A DNA stretch of 64,000 nucleotides from Cephalotus follicularis (Eukaryota > Streptophyta > Magnoliopsida > Oxalidales > Cephalotaceae): contig BDDD01001597.1 of the NCBI GenBank assembly GCA_001972305.1, positions 92,787-156,786 of the forward strand. Direction: 5' to 3'. Shown here one piece after another: positions 23,308 to 34,836 of this stretch. The notes under the pieces are model-generated. The model was not told the DNA's origin. It saw nothing but the letters and a program-made list of their open reading frames with translations, and made no database searches. The number at the start of each line of letters is the position of its first letter. The stretch's first letter is position 1. The translations under genes and the position numbers were made by a program.

Positions 23308-24497
23308 AATTGTACATAAAACAGGACAAAAATGTTGACTGTCCAGTCTTAAGCGTCGACCGTTTCTCTTAAGCGTCTACAGTTCCTCTCAAAGCGTCGA
23401 CAGTTTATGTTAAGCATCGTCGGTTCCCTCACTTAGGCATCGACAATTTCTATTTAAAGCATTCGACAATTTTTCCTTAGGCGTCACCAATTTTCTCTTA
23501 AGCGTCGACGGTCCCCTATTAAGAGTCAACGGTTTCTATTGTTCTTGCGATTCAAAGTAAATAGAGCACGTAATTTCTTATTTCAATTCAATCAACCATC
23601 AACATAGAATCATATCTAAACCATCTGAACCCAATATGCATACCATATCATCATAAACATGTCATAAATCCCCCCTCAAAACGCTATCCCATAATCAATT
23701 TGGATTGATTCTTCTCTTTACCCTCCAACTCCTTCAATTCAACTTAACGTTCAATAATTCCCAGAATTCAAGCCAGGTTGCGTTTAACATCTGATACAGA
23801 ACGAAAATAAGTATATGTATATAACTAATTAACTATAATAACAACAACTTAACTCAAATCAAAAGCTTACCAATTCAGTTTAAGCTTCAATTTCAACTTG
23901 AACTCCAATTTCAACATGCAACTTATTATATTACATAGATTCCTCTTTCTTCAATGCTTCCAACTTTATTCTCTACCCACTCTAACATCTAATATAAAGG
24001 GATAGGGATTTTCCTTCAGTGATCCCTCAATTCTTCTAACTCACAATTTCAATATTTTCTCCCCTCTCTCTCACTCCACTATCTTACTGTTTTCTTTCAG
24101 TTTTGCAGATGACAAACATTTAAAACACTTATTCATCCTTTAGCTGGCAACTGGTGCCATGTTTGGCATTGTTTGACATGTTTCCATAACACCCGTCCAG
24201 TTTAAAATCCATTCATGCCATTTCTCTATTCCAATCGACACGTATCACATACCTGTCTAGGCTTAAAGCATCGACGGTTTTAGCCTTGGCATCGTCGGTT
24301 TGGTGCCAGATTTCTGTTCTTTAAGTTCTTTCAAATAACTTCCCATTTAACTAAATTTAGTCATAATACCATACAATTAAGCCCTTAATAACAACCATTA
24401 GCTTGATCAATGGGCAACTAAGCATTAATTCAAACCAATGTATAATTTATTAATCGTTTATACAATATACATTAAATTTGAATTTGCGGTTATTACA
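23308..24497 (-). repeat. Element K 3' LTR (part)
   Basis: Minus strand begins TGTAATAACCGCAAATTC at 24497, directly after a polypurine tract. The distal part is cut at 23308 by copia element I. It contains GTCGAC-type modules near its start (24263-24305) and in a dense array at 23350-23535. Confidence 0.8.
23350..23535. repeat. GTCGAC-type module array in LTR K
   Basis: Eight modules of the form TTAAGCGTCGACNGTTTCT, spaced 20-25 bp, with cores GTCGAC, GTCTAC, GTCGTC, ATCGAC and GTCAAC. This is the most regular array in the window. Confidence 0.8.
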
Positions 24498-24512
24498 TTT
24501 CCCCCTCCTTAC
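24498..24512 (-). other. Element K polypurine tract
   Basis: Minus-strand AAGGAGGGGGAAA directly before the LTR start TGTAATAACC. Confidence 0.85.
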
Positions 24513-24534
24513 AGAAAATTCATCCTCGAATTTA

Positions 24535-25800
24535 GATTTACAAATGAGGGAATGTTTCCATCATTTCAGCTTCACGTTCCCATGTTGCTTCTTCAGCTCC
24601 GTGAAACTGCCATAGAACTTTCACCATAGGAATGGTTTTCGTGCTTAAAACTTTCTCCTTTCTGTCCATAATGGTTATTGGCCTTTCTTCATAAGATAGA
24701 TTGTCACTGATAAATCCAGGATCATAGCTCAACACATGAGAAGGATCGGGTACGTATTTTCATAGGATGGCAACATGGAATACGTTATGTACATTAGACA
24801 GGTTGGGTGGTAACGCTATTTGATATGCTACTTCCCCAACTCTCTCCAATATCTCATAGGGTCTAATATATCGTGGAGCTAATTTTTCCTTTTGACCAAA
24901 TCTGGATATCCCTTTCGAAGGTGAGATTCTTAGAAAAACATGATCTCCCTTCTCAAACTCTACCTTCCACCTTCTTCTATCAGCATAACTATTTTGTCGA
25001 CTCTGGGCAACGAGTAAACTTTTCCCAACTATCATAACCTTATCGGTAGTCTCTTGAACAATGTCAGCTCCCAATATTTGTCTTTCCCCCACTTTATCCC
25101 AACATATAGGAGATCTACAATTCCTCTCATATAGTGCTTCATAAAGGGCCATTCCAATGCTAGAATGATAACTATTATTATAGGAGAATTCAATAAGCGG
25201 AATATGATCTTCCCAACTTCCCGCAATATAAATTTCACAAGCCCAAAGCATATCTTCTGGAGACTACATTGTACACTTGGACTGTCCATCGGCCTGTGGG
25301 TGAAACACCATACTAAAATTCAAGGTTGTTCCCAGGGCTGATTGGAACTTCCTCCAGAATCTTGAGGTAAACCTCGGATCACGGTCTTAAACAGTACTGA
25401 CCGGTACTCCATGCAACTTCACAATCTCCTGAATGTATAGCCGACCTAACTTCTCAATAGAATATGTCATATTCATCGGAAGAAAGTAAGCAGACTTGGT
25501 GATTCTGTCTACGACAACCCAAACTGCTTCATGGCGATTCTGTGATCTCGGCAAACCCAACACAAAATCAGTGGTTACATGTTCCCACTTCCATTCTACT
25601 ACTGGTAAAGATTGCAACAATCCTATAGGTTTCTGATGTTCTGCCTTGACTCTATGACAAGTCAAACATCTTGCCATGAATTTTGTAATATCTCTCTTCA
25701 TGTCGCTCCACCAGTAGTTTCCTTTCAGATCATGCCACATCTTATAACTTCCAGGATGAATATTGTAATGGGATTTATGAGCTTGTTGCAATAGCTCATC
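24535..25800 (-). pseudogene. Element K integrase with chromodomain (broken)
   Basis: HHCC zinc finger HKSHYNIHPGSYKM...CLTCHRVKAEH (about 25650-25790), core motif TDFVLGLP with the first Asp, then a stop just before the DRDPRF-like site (about 25385). After further stops the core continues as LIEFSYNNSYHSSIGM, and the C-terminal part as KLAPRYIRPYEILERVGEVAYQIALPP (24760-25251). The chromodomain is in 24538-24735, with PMVKVLWQFHGAEEATWERE. A stop separates it from the upstream C-terminal domain near 24740. This is Tekay-like in layout. Confidence 0.9.
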
Positions 25801-25843
25801 TCTTAGACTCTCGTCATCCGTAACACATATTCTCCTTGGAACC

Positions 25844-27129
25844 TCAATATACCATCAGAATGTATAGAGAAATCAGAGTTATGTCTGATTCTAAATTCCC
25901 ACGAATGTTCCATAACTCCGTGTCACTGAACTGAGCATTCTTGATGCGATCAAAAAGTTCTTGGTTTGCTCTAAGTTTTGCAACTATAACACCTATGGAA
26001 ACCATGAACGGATTCCATCTCTGAAAGTCCTCCAGTAATTTCCACTGAGAGACCATCGCACCAGCAATCATTGCTTTGCCACTTAGGGTGTCAGCAACAA
26101 CATTCGTTTTCCCATGGTTGGTATTGAATATTGCAGCTATAATCATTGAAGAATTCAACGCACATTCTCTGTGTCATATTTCATTCCTTCTGAGAGAATA
26201 GATACTTCAAACTTTTGTGGTCGGCGAATATCTCGAATTGAGCACCATAAAGATAATGTCTCCATTTCTGTAAAGCAAACCCGATGGCAGCAAATTCAAG
26301 ATCATGGATAGTATAGTTCTCCTCAAACGGTTTCAACTTCCTAGACGCATAAGCAATTACTTGACCACGTTGCATGAGAACACATGCCAAGCCTTTCCCA
26401 GAAGCATCCCTGTACACAGTAAAATATTCATTAACCTCATGTAATGTCAAAACAGGAGCCAAAATCAACCGACTCTTCAATTCCTGAAAGCTTGCTTAAC
26501 AAGCATCATCCCAAACAAAACTTGACTTATTCTGAGTCAAACGAGTCAACAGAATAGAAATCTTGGAAAATCCTTCAATAAACCTCCGATAATAGCCTGC
26601 CAATCCCAAGAAGCTACGGACTTCAGTAACATTCTTTGGTTGTGGCCAATTGACAATGCGCTCTATCTTTGAAGGATCCACCGATAACCATTCACTGGAT
26701 ACAATATCAACAAGGAAAGTCACACGATCTAACCAAAATTCACACTTACTAAATTTAGCAAATAAGCGATCCTTTCGAAGAGTTTGCAACACAATCCTCA
26801 AGTGTTTCATGTGCTCTTCAATACTCCTCGAATATATCAGAATGTTGTCTGAGAAGATCACAACAAACTGATCCAGATAAGGTTGACATACCCGGTTCAT
26901 TAGACACATGATTCGTCAAACCAAACGGCAATATCAGGAACTCATAATGCCATATCTGGTTTGAAAAGAAGTTTTCTCAACATCGCCCTTACGGATCCTC
27001 AACTGATGATAGTTTGTCCTCAAGTCAAGTTTAGAGAACACAGTTGAGCTTTTTAATTGATTAAACAACTCATCAATGTGTGGAAGAGGATACTTGCTCT
27101 TCACAGTCACCTAATTCAATAGATGATAA
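25844..27129 (-). pseudogene. Element K RT palm, connection and RNase H (broken)
   Basis: The RT active site reads [10 protein letters not shown] (26496-26909 frame), where related elements have FIDD. Both the Ile and the second catalytic Asp are changed, so polymerase activity is not expected. The connection domain [16 protein letters not shown] and RNase [17 protein letters not shown] (26181-26480, first Asp shifted by substitution S to R before DAS) follow. The upstream palm (about 26910-27129) is in broken frames. A last RNase H / linker piece lies at 25844-26158. Confidence 0.88.
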
Positions 27130-28104
27130 TCAACATAACCTCATCGACCCATCATTCTTCTTCAGGAACATTACCGGTGCTCCCCTCGGTGATACGCTTG
27201 GTTTGATAAATCCCTTATCGAGATAGTCTTGCAATTGAATCTTTAACTCCTTCAATTTAGTAGGAGCCATTATGTATGGAGCTTTAGAAATAGGAGCAGT
27301 TCCTGGCATTAATTTAATACTAAACTCCATATCTCTCTCCGATGGCAATGAAACAAGATCTGCTGGAAACACATCAGGAAATTCACAAACAACTTGAATA
27401 TGTTCCAAACTAGGCATACCTTTCGTTACGTCCACCACATAAGCCAAATAACCTTCACACCCTTTCTCGAGATATTTATTCGCTCGAGTTAAAGAAACAA
27501 TCAGAGCAGAAGTACTATTCTCTCCCATGAACTGGAATACAGTTTGATATGACAAATAGAAAGTCACCACCTTATTGTAACAGTCAACACAAGCCCGATG
27601 GACATAGAGCCAGTCCATCCCCAAGATGACATCAAAATCTCGGATCGGCAACACAATCAGATCAGCAAATAGTTGAAAACAATCTATCGTGATCTCACGG
27701 TTATTTATTACTGTGTCAGTCAAAAAGCAGTCTCCTGTTGGAGTATTTTCTTCCACCACATATGGCAAACAAGAGGTCAAACAATGCAAGTTACAAACAA
27801 AACATGATGCAATGAATGAGTGTGTAGCTCCCAGATTAATTAATACGTGAGCTAATATACCAGATACAAAAATGGTAGCTCCCACAACAAATGTAGACTC
27901 TGGTATGTCCTCTTTGGATAAGGTATAAACTCTAGCTTTCATATTTCCCTTTCCAGTATCCCTTAACGGTTGAGCAGCCGCACCACTTCCATTACCTCCA
28001 GTAATTCCTTGTTGGGCACGTGCTTGATCTCTCACTGTCGGACAATCTTTCAACTGATGATCTTGCGAGCCACATCTAAGGCATTTCCCATTCTCTTGCA
28101 GCAC
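27130..28104 (-). pseudogene. Element K zinc knuckle, protease and RT N-terminus
   Basis: A 324-codon open frame starting in the gag C-terminus. Zinc knuckle CLRCGSQDHQLKDC near 28040-28085 (CX2CX4HX4C), protease site LINLGATHSFI near 27815-27850, where the catalytic Asp of D(S/T)GA is Asn, then DFDVILGMDWL, and finally RT fingers GFIKPSVSPRGAPVMF to KKNDGSMRLC. The long open frame ends at the RT N-terminus. The changed protease residue argues against activity. Confidence 0.9.
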
Positions 28105-29047
28105 ACACTGTCATGATGGTTCGGAAGACCACATAAACTACATCCTCTAGAACCTTGTTGAATTCCTCGATTAGGAGTTTTAGAAAGAGAAGAATTTCGT
28201 TGAGAACCTCCTTGTCCCCTAATGACAAATTTAGATGATCCAGCGGGGTTATTACTTCCCTATCAGTATGAAGAAGCTGGTCTCGACTGAGAAGCACGAG
28301 ATCTCTCCATCCTCCATTCAATTGCATCAGCCTCCAGAATTTTTGACTTCTCAGTAACAGCTACAAAAGAAATCAACTGCGGTACAACCAGTTTAGATTT
28401 GATATCAGGCCTCAAACCTTTCAAGAATATTCTTATCTTTCAAGACTCACCCTCCACCAGATAGGGTGTGTGTCTTGTCAGTTATATGAATTTGGTCTGG
28501 TATTGAGGTACCATCATATCTCCCTAACATAACTCTAGGAAATCTGTCTCCCTCCTATCACACTCCATTTACGGAACAAAGGTTTCAAAGAACTCGAACA
28601 GAAATCTGCCCAAGTCCTATCAAGATTAAGAGATATCCACTTTGCCTCTATCATCTCCCACCAATGGGTAGCTTCTCCACATAAGCGGTATACTGCAAAA
28701 TTCAGCTTTTGTGCATCAATACACTCAAGAGCACCAAATATCTTCTCCATATCCGTCATCCAGTGCTCCGCCATAGTGACATCAAGTTCACCCTTGAACG
28801 TCGAAGGATTTTGCCTCATGAATCTCTCCAAATCTCTTCCAAATCCACCAGCATGATAAACCTCAAGAGCTTGCTAGTATGCTTGATTAGCTTCATACAT
28901 ATGCCGCAACTCTGCCATGTTCTCCGCATTGGCTTGCATTTGTTGTTGGAAAAGATCAGCCATGCGATCTAAAGCACTCCTTCCTTTGTTCGCTTGTGGG
29001 GAATTCACTCCTTGTGGAGCTTCATACATATGCCGCAACCCTGCCAT
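28105..29047 (-). pseudogene. Element K gag (broken)
   Basis: The gag start is taken as the ATG at 29047 (MAGLRHMYEA); no earlier gag exists because the copy is truncated there. The N-terminal region repeats itself: MAGLRHMYEA and MAELRHMYEA are separated by about 40 codons with a Gln-rich stretch LFQQQMQANAENM. A stop follows near 28875, then the capsid-like region FMRQNPSTFKGELDVTMAEHWM and LCGEATHWWEMIEA (28535-28831). Beyond 28535 the frame is broken until the zinc knuckle. Confidence 0.8.
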
Positions 29048-29173
29048 ATCATCATGATTTCTTTTAGTAAGTAATGTTATATCAACAAGTCCTCTTTTAA
29101 AATCGTTTGGAATTAAAAAAACTACTCAATCTTTCATACCAAGCACTTGGATCTTGTTTTAAACCATATAATG
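29048..29173 (-). pseudogene. Copia RT fragment fused to element K gag
   Basis: In the minus strand, with one frameshift, the translation reads LYGLKQDPSAWYERLSSFF then GLVDITLLTKRNHDD. This is the well-known copia RT segment LYGLKQAPRAWYERLxxFL followed by the conserved DxTLFxK region. It runs in the same frame into the first codon of K gag. It ends at 29173, where LTR L begins. Only about 40 residues remain. Confidence 0.85.
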
Positions 29174-29585
29174 TGTCACACCCCATTTCTTATCAACAGA
29201 TGGTTAACCAATTAATCTAGTATTTACCAATTATTTAAAACTTTTAAACTTTGCAGAAGCAGAAAATAATACTGGACTGTATAACATGGCATACACATGT
29301 AGCCCATACTACATGCTTAAGCTTATTACAAAACAAAGTTATATATTACATATTGAGAATGTAAATATAACAGGGGCATAACTTATTTCAAATTACAACC
29401 TTAATTAAAACCTTCAACGTAAATCTTCAATAGCACGTCTTTCGAAATCCTTCATCAATCTGAAATTGTAGGTATTAGCCTTTTGTCTATTCGGCTAAGG
29501 AGGAAATATGCATGCAGATGAATATAAAGATGTAATCGTGCATGACAGTTTATATTTTCAAAAGAGATATATATATAAGCAACCA
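29174..29585 (-). repeat. LTR fragment L (B-like family, distal end)
   Basis: Starts TGTCACACCCC on the plus strand (LTR end on the minus strand) and shares the block TAGCCTTTTGTCxxxTCGGCTAAG with LTR B (49035-49075) and LTR G (59905-59930). Cut at 29586 by LTR M. Confidence 0.7.
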
Positions 29586-31444
29586 TGTAATGCCCCGAAT
29601 TTTATAACAATAATTGTATAAATAATTATTGTAATATTTTGCACAACGTATTGCAGTAATAAAGCCCAACAGAGGCCCGAGGCAACAAAAGATATTACGT
29701 ACTGAAGCTCGCAATTATAAAGCCCAAAATGGCTAATACAGCCCATTTTTAATGGGCATCTACAAGGCCTAATGTTCGTATTATTGTCATGGTAATTTTA
29801 GTGGGCGGTTGGATTTAATTGATATCATAATTGCAGAATAAATGGGACCCAAGTCTTAATAATTTGCTGGTAAATACAAAGAAGAAACACAAATAATTAA
29901 TAAGAAAAGGGGGTGGAACTAATAAAATAAAGGGAGCACACGGCCATGAGAAAGAAGAAAGAGAGCCGGGAGCATGAGAGATAAGAAGAGAGAGGGAGAC
30001 TCGCTGCTCTGTCGATGTCGTCTCCGGCGCCGTCCTCTGAGGATGAAGGCGAGCTCCTCAAGCCCCGGTATTCTTCTTTCCTTGTCTCTTCTGTTTTCTT
30101 TTCTTCTTTTCTCTCACATGCGCTGTGCCATCTCGGACGTGCGATTTCATCGCCGTTAGCATAGCGGATGGGGTCGGTCGTAGTCTTGAAGGCCAGCTTT
30201 GCCCATTTTGACGGTGGTTGAGGTGTTTCACTGCCTGAATTGGTCAGAATTAGTTGATTGAGTCAACTCACCCGTTTTGACTCACCGCTACCTATGACAC
30301 GGCGTTTGGCACCGAGTCTCAGGCAGTGATGCCTAAAACTGATCATTTTGTGGCATTTTTGGGTGGTGACCGGGGTTGTTGAAGTCTGACGAGTCGACTC
30401 CGTGAGTCAAGCCCACTGCCGTTTGTGACACGGTGTTTCACGCTGAGTCATGGCGAGTCTCAGTTGCCAACGATTTGATCGAAGACTTTTAATGCCAGTT
30501 ATGGAGTGATCTGAGTTAGACGAACTGGTCAGAGTTCTGGCGAGGCGAACTCGCACTGAGTCTCAGTGAGTTACGGGTAGAGAAGGCTAAAGTTGACTAG
30601 TTTACGGGACTTTTGTGAACCAGCCGGAATTGTGGATGACCAATGAGTCAAACTCACTACCGGATGTGACTGCGCGATTCATGGCCATTCATGGCGGTTC
30701 TTCGGCAACATTGTATAGATCGGCCAATTTGCAGCCTGTTTATGGCTTGGGCGGAGTTTTGATGTGTTGGTCATATCTGGTCGGAGCTCTGGTGATGACA
30801 GTGTGTTGATACCTTTGTGTAGGTCGTAACGGAAGTGTGATTGTTATAGTAGTGATACTAAGAGAGAACGGGAACTCTGTTTGCACAACAAGGAGCTGTG
30901 CTCGTGACAGTGAGTGAAGCTTAGAGGAGGTAGCAGTCTGTCGATTCTACTGCAAGTCCTCCCAACTCACATGCTTAGTTGTTAACAGGTAGGGTTTACA
31001 TATGCTTCGATGGTACATGCTTAGATGACTATTGACTTGATCCCATTCGTATACACCGGTATGGGACAGTAGCATACGAATGGTAGATCACTAGAGTACA
31101 GTTATACTATTTTACTCGCATTGATGCATTTTGAACGGATGGTATGGATTGATATGCTTTCATTGATGATTGTGTGCTAAATTGATTGTTATGGTTATGC
31201 ATGATTACTGATTACATGGCTTAATGATCTACATACGGGTATAATGGACTGAATGGAGAATTGAGAGAAGTTGAGGTTCTACCTTCTCTCAATTCAAGGG
31301 TTATGGAAATGGATTTTATGGTTTTAAAACTATTTTGAGTTTTGACTGATGTTTGAAACTTATAGCTTCCTTTTGATCGAATTTAAATGGATTTGAAATG
31401 GTTTTAATATGAATATCCAGATTGTTTGACGAACCCCTTGTTAT

Positions 31445-31640
31445 GGTCAAACCGTTGACGCCTTAGCGAAAGGTGCTGACGTATTTTGTTGATCAATGGA
31501 CGCTTATGTGTAGTTGATCGGCGCCTCATGTGTTACACATGGATGACGTTTAGTGTATTAGTCGAAGCTCAAGGCATAACGCCTTAACCATCAACGCCTA
31601 GCACATAGCATCGACCCTTATCGCCATGATTTAGCCAAGC
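31445..31640. repeat. Decayed GTCGAC-type modules in LTR M
   Basis: ACCGTTGACGCC, GTGCTGACG, TCGGCGCC, CATCAACGCC and CATCGACCC. Most cores are in deaminated GTTGAC/ATCAAC forms. Confidence 0.5.
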
Positions 31641-32345
31641 GCACTGTTTTATATAGTTTCAATCCAAAATGGTTTTAACATCAAATGGATTCCATAGGAA
31701 GCCTCCCTAAGGCCTTGTAGGATATGAAAATACTCTTGTAGTACTTTTAAACCACAGATCAATATTCAAAATAAATCTTTAGAGAAAGTTTCATAAAAGG
31801 GGATTTTAAACAAATGTTTTTCAAAATAAATGGATAGGATAGTTCCATTGGGATATCTGGATGCGAACATCCTAGTTGGACTTCCTCTCCATTGTTTTAT
31901 GGAATTCAAAATGGTTTTCAAGAATTGTTAGGTTGGCTTGATTGGGATATCTGGACGCGGATATCCTAGTTGGACTTCCTCTACATTGTTTTCAACTCCG
32001 ATAGGGACCAACAAATGGAAAATGGTTTATGGAAATGGAAATTCTTTATGGATATGGGAAATGGCCTATGGCTATAGAAATGGTTTATGGAAATGGAAAG
32101 ATGGTTTATGGAAATGGTTATGTTTATGGAGATGGTTTTCAAATGGTTTTGACGGATGTGGATCCTATGAGATCCTTTATGGTAGGTCCCTATCTTTTAA
32201 ATTGAATATGGTTATGTGTTATGGGTATGGTATCGTTATGGTCATGGATATTATTGTTTGAGACCTATGAGATAACCCTTTCATAATCTTCGTTTTCGTC
32301 GCCAAGATTATGGGTGTTGGATGACATCACCACTGGAAGGTATTG

Positions 32346-32496
32346 GCGCAACATTATCGTTATGGGTTATGACCATTTTTACGGCATAACATTATTGTTA
32401 TGGGTTATGACCGTTTTTACAGCATAACATTGTCGTTATCGGTTAGTACAGTTTTTATGGCCTAACATTATGGTTATGGGCTAGGACCGTTTCTAT
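32346..32496 (+). repeat. 38-bp tandem repeat, four copies, in LTR M
   Basis: Units start at about 32345, 32383, 32421 and 32459. Each has CNTAACATTNTNGTTATNGG in the first half and a GACCGTTTTTA-like end. Confidence 0.92.
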
Positions 32497-32519
32497 GGCC
32501 TAGTAATGATGTGATCAGC

Positions 32520-34836
32520 GTTATCTGTTCCCCACTCGGCTACGACCCTGAAAGGGTAGGTTGACACGAGCCGTTCATTCCCCCACCACCCGGGGCGCTC
32601 CAGGAGGAAGGATACCCCACAAGGATCCTCTACCTCAACCACGCTACAACCAAAAACCTCAAGGAAAATAGATATGGGATCCGACGTAAGGTAACGCCAT
32701 CCGGGAATAAACTTACTGAGGTCCCCAAACGTCCCCGGATACTAGGGAGTTAACTAGGGAACACCCGAGGTCACAAACATAAACACCTCACAAAACATAC
32801 ACGCTCACGTGCTGGGGAGGGAGGTCAGGTGAAACTATGCCGAGGAGGGAACTACCAACAAAGGTAAAATCTACGTCCGAGGACACACACCATGTCCAAG
32901 GACACACCCTATGTCTGAGGACAACCTATGTCCAAGGACAAAGCTCCCAAGCTAGCTGCACAACTCACCTAGAGGTTAGTCTGATAAAAGCCTAGGAGAT
33001 TTATCCTATGCCGAGGAAGGCCTAAAAGGTCCCTGGGCATCACGTCCATCTCGGCACCACGAAACTACACCTCAAGCATAAAGAATAATCTAAAACATCC
33101 TAAGGATCTCATACACGTCACAAGGCATAAACATCAAATTTGTCGAGCATCTCCAAGAAATTGAAAACATATGTAAACCTCGGATTTAATACATCAGAGG
33201 TTATCATCATATACAAGGCTGAAAGATTCCCGAGAATCACAAAAGAATCTACACAAAAACCCCCCAAAAATATGTCCTAAATGCATGCAGGTCCAAAATA
33301 GCCGAGGAGCCGGCTACAGTGCTCATGCCAAGGTCTACCTATCCAACGCAAGCCTTGGTCTGGTGGATCAAAAGAACTCCAAAACATGCCTTCCACTGCA
33401 CAAAAACTGAGAGGGGATTAGTCCAACTGACTAATGAGCAAGAACAAGAAATCTCCCGAGGATCCACAACCCTTGTATACCCACAACCGGCATCCCGGGC
33501 TATGCCCAACTGGGAAACAACAATACATATAACACTCTTCAATAAGACAGAAAAAAACGTGAATATGTATATATCAAGGAAAACAAGACAGTTAAGGAAA
33601 GACATCAGAGTTACCAACTCAAGACAATAATCTCGGAAAAAGGTAATAATGTCAATAATAGTAATGTGCCGAAGAGCCAACCACTCCGAGGATCACCATA
33701 AGAATCAGGACTCCAATGTTCATAAAGATCAGAAGAACACTGGTACTGCGTAGATTCAAATACCACTGCCAGAACCACCTCGGCCATATCATCCTCAGCT
33801 TTCCCGGAACCACCACGGCACTCACACGTAACCACTATGCCGGAACCACATCGGCGCTCACAAGTAACAGCTTCGTCGGAACCACATCAGCAAGGTCATG
33901 GGCCACAGGATTGTGCAAATCCCTCATATACGCATATAGATACCCATGTCCAGAGCACAAGACCACAAGAACATCGGTTGAAGGGTTACACAAGCTCTCC
34001 TTCATTGGCAATCACGTAGGTCGATCATCAACTAAGGGGCCTGTGAATCATCGCTCAGCTCTAGCCTTGTCGAAGATGGAACAAGAGAATTTAAACCTAG
34101 AGGTAAGCGAATCACCGCTCCACCAACTCAAGTCGGCAATCTCATGTCCGAGCACTCAGCATGGTCTGACCAAAGAAGTAGCGAATCCATCGGCTGCTCC
34201 CACACATCATACTATCATAGACCAACGGAATGAGCAGATCTAGGTAATGGAACATAGGCACAGTAACACCCAACAGCCCATCATAGATAATGAAACAGCT
34301 GAACGGAATTGGGATCAAATGCCACACTCCTCCTCAGCCATACAAGTCTCAATACCCGAGCTTACCAATACCCAGCATCCGAGAACAACACATGATATCA
34401 ACATCATGAAATATTCAAAAACAGGGAAAAACATATCAACTCAAGACAACGAGCATACATACTCAGAACAGTATCTCATCATGCAATAATAAAAAAGGAC
34501 AGCAGGAAAACAACTCCTGGTCAACGATAATATCATGAAACAAGAAACAAGGCACATTATAATAGAAAAACTCTCAGAATCAAGAGATAGAGAAAAGGGA
34601 GTATCCCACTCACTAGATAACTGCAAGCTTGTCCTCGGACTAGCTCCCTTGCTTTGTGGACTCCACGCCTGGATCTTCTTTGACAAGATCACACACACAC
34701 AACAAACTTAGCATCCACTGTCCTAACTCAAGAGCGAACAATATGCATGAACACCGACATGCACAAAGCCACAACAAAGACTAACTGGCCATCGCATACC
34801 CATACTCTGCTTCAAGACGTAACGTACGAAACAACA
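32520..34836 (-). repeat. LTR fragment N, relative of solo LTR P
   Basis: GC-richer sequence with recurring CCGAGGA words. GATTAGTCCAACTGACTAA (about 33416) matches GATTAGTCCAACTAACTAA in solo LTR P (13769), CCCACTCAC near 34605 matches 14838, and ATCATAGAC with GATCTAGGTA also recurs, all in the same order and orientation. Both LTR ends are missing. It includes three or four 36-bp repeats beginning GGAACCACxxCGGC (33770-33890). Because it is a minus-oriented LTR left of D's integrase, it could be D's own 3' LTR, with C inserted between; this is inference. Plus-strand ORFs here have no recognisable domain. Confidence 0.6.

Larger units (their letters stand above)
23308..29047 (-). mobile_element. 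Element K: 5'-truncated Tekay-type chromovirus
   Basis: Minus-strand chromovirus with part of its 3' LTR, PPT (24498-24512), integrase-chromodomain, RNase H, RT, protease and gag. The 5' LTR, PBS and leader are gone; the first gag codons join a copia RT fragment at 29047/29048. Many stops and frameshifts, and altered catalytic residues in RT and protease, show an old copy. Confidence 0.88.
29586..32519 (+). repeat. LTR M, truncated at its 3' end
   Basis: Starts TGTAATGCCCCGAATTTTAT. Its interior (about 31850-32280) is similar to the reverse complement of LTR E (42780-43140), for example AGGTCCCTATCTTTT and GGATCCTATGAGATCC, so it is a diverged relative of the E family. It contains a purine-rich transcribed-like block (29940-30060), a set of diverged modules with GTGACACGGYGTTTC (30283, 30415, 30656), a GTCGAC-type array and a 38-bp tandem repeat. 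No LTR end or PBS is present. The exact right limit is uncertain. Confidence 0.7.

Noticed and set aside
23350-23535. CRISPR-like regular repeat array
   Set aside because: Modules are degenerate, spacers are too short, there are no cas genes, and the DNA is a plant retrotransposon LTR.
31938-32261. 107-codon plus-strand ORF rich in Trp and Gly
   Set aside because: Encoded by AT/GG-rich simple repeats ATGGAAATGG-like in LTR M; repetitive composition explains it.
33716-34243. 175-codon plus-strand ORF
   Set aside because: Lies in LTR fragment N, composition follows the tandem GGAACCAC repeats, no domain, and no homologous ORF in solo LTR P.
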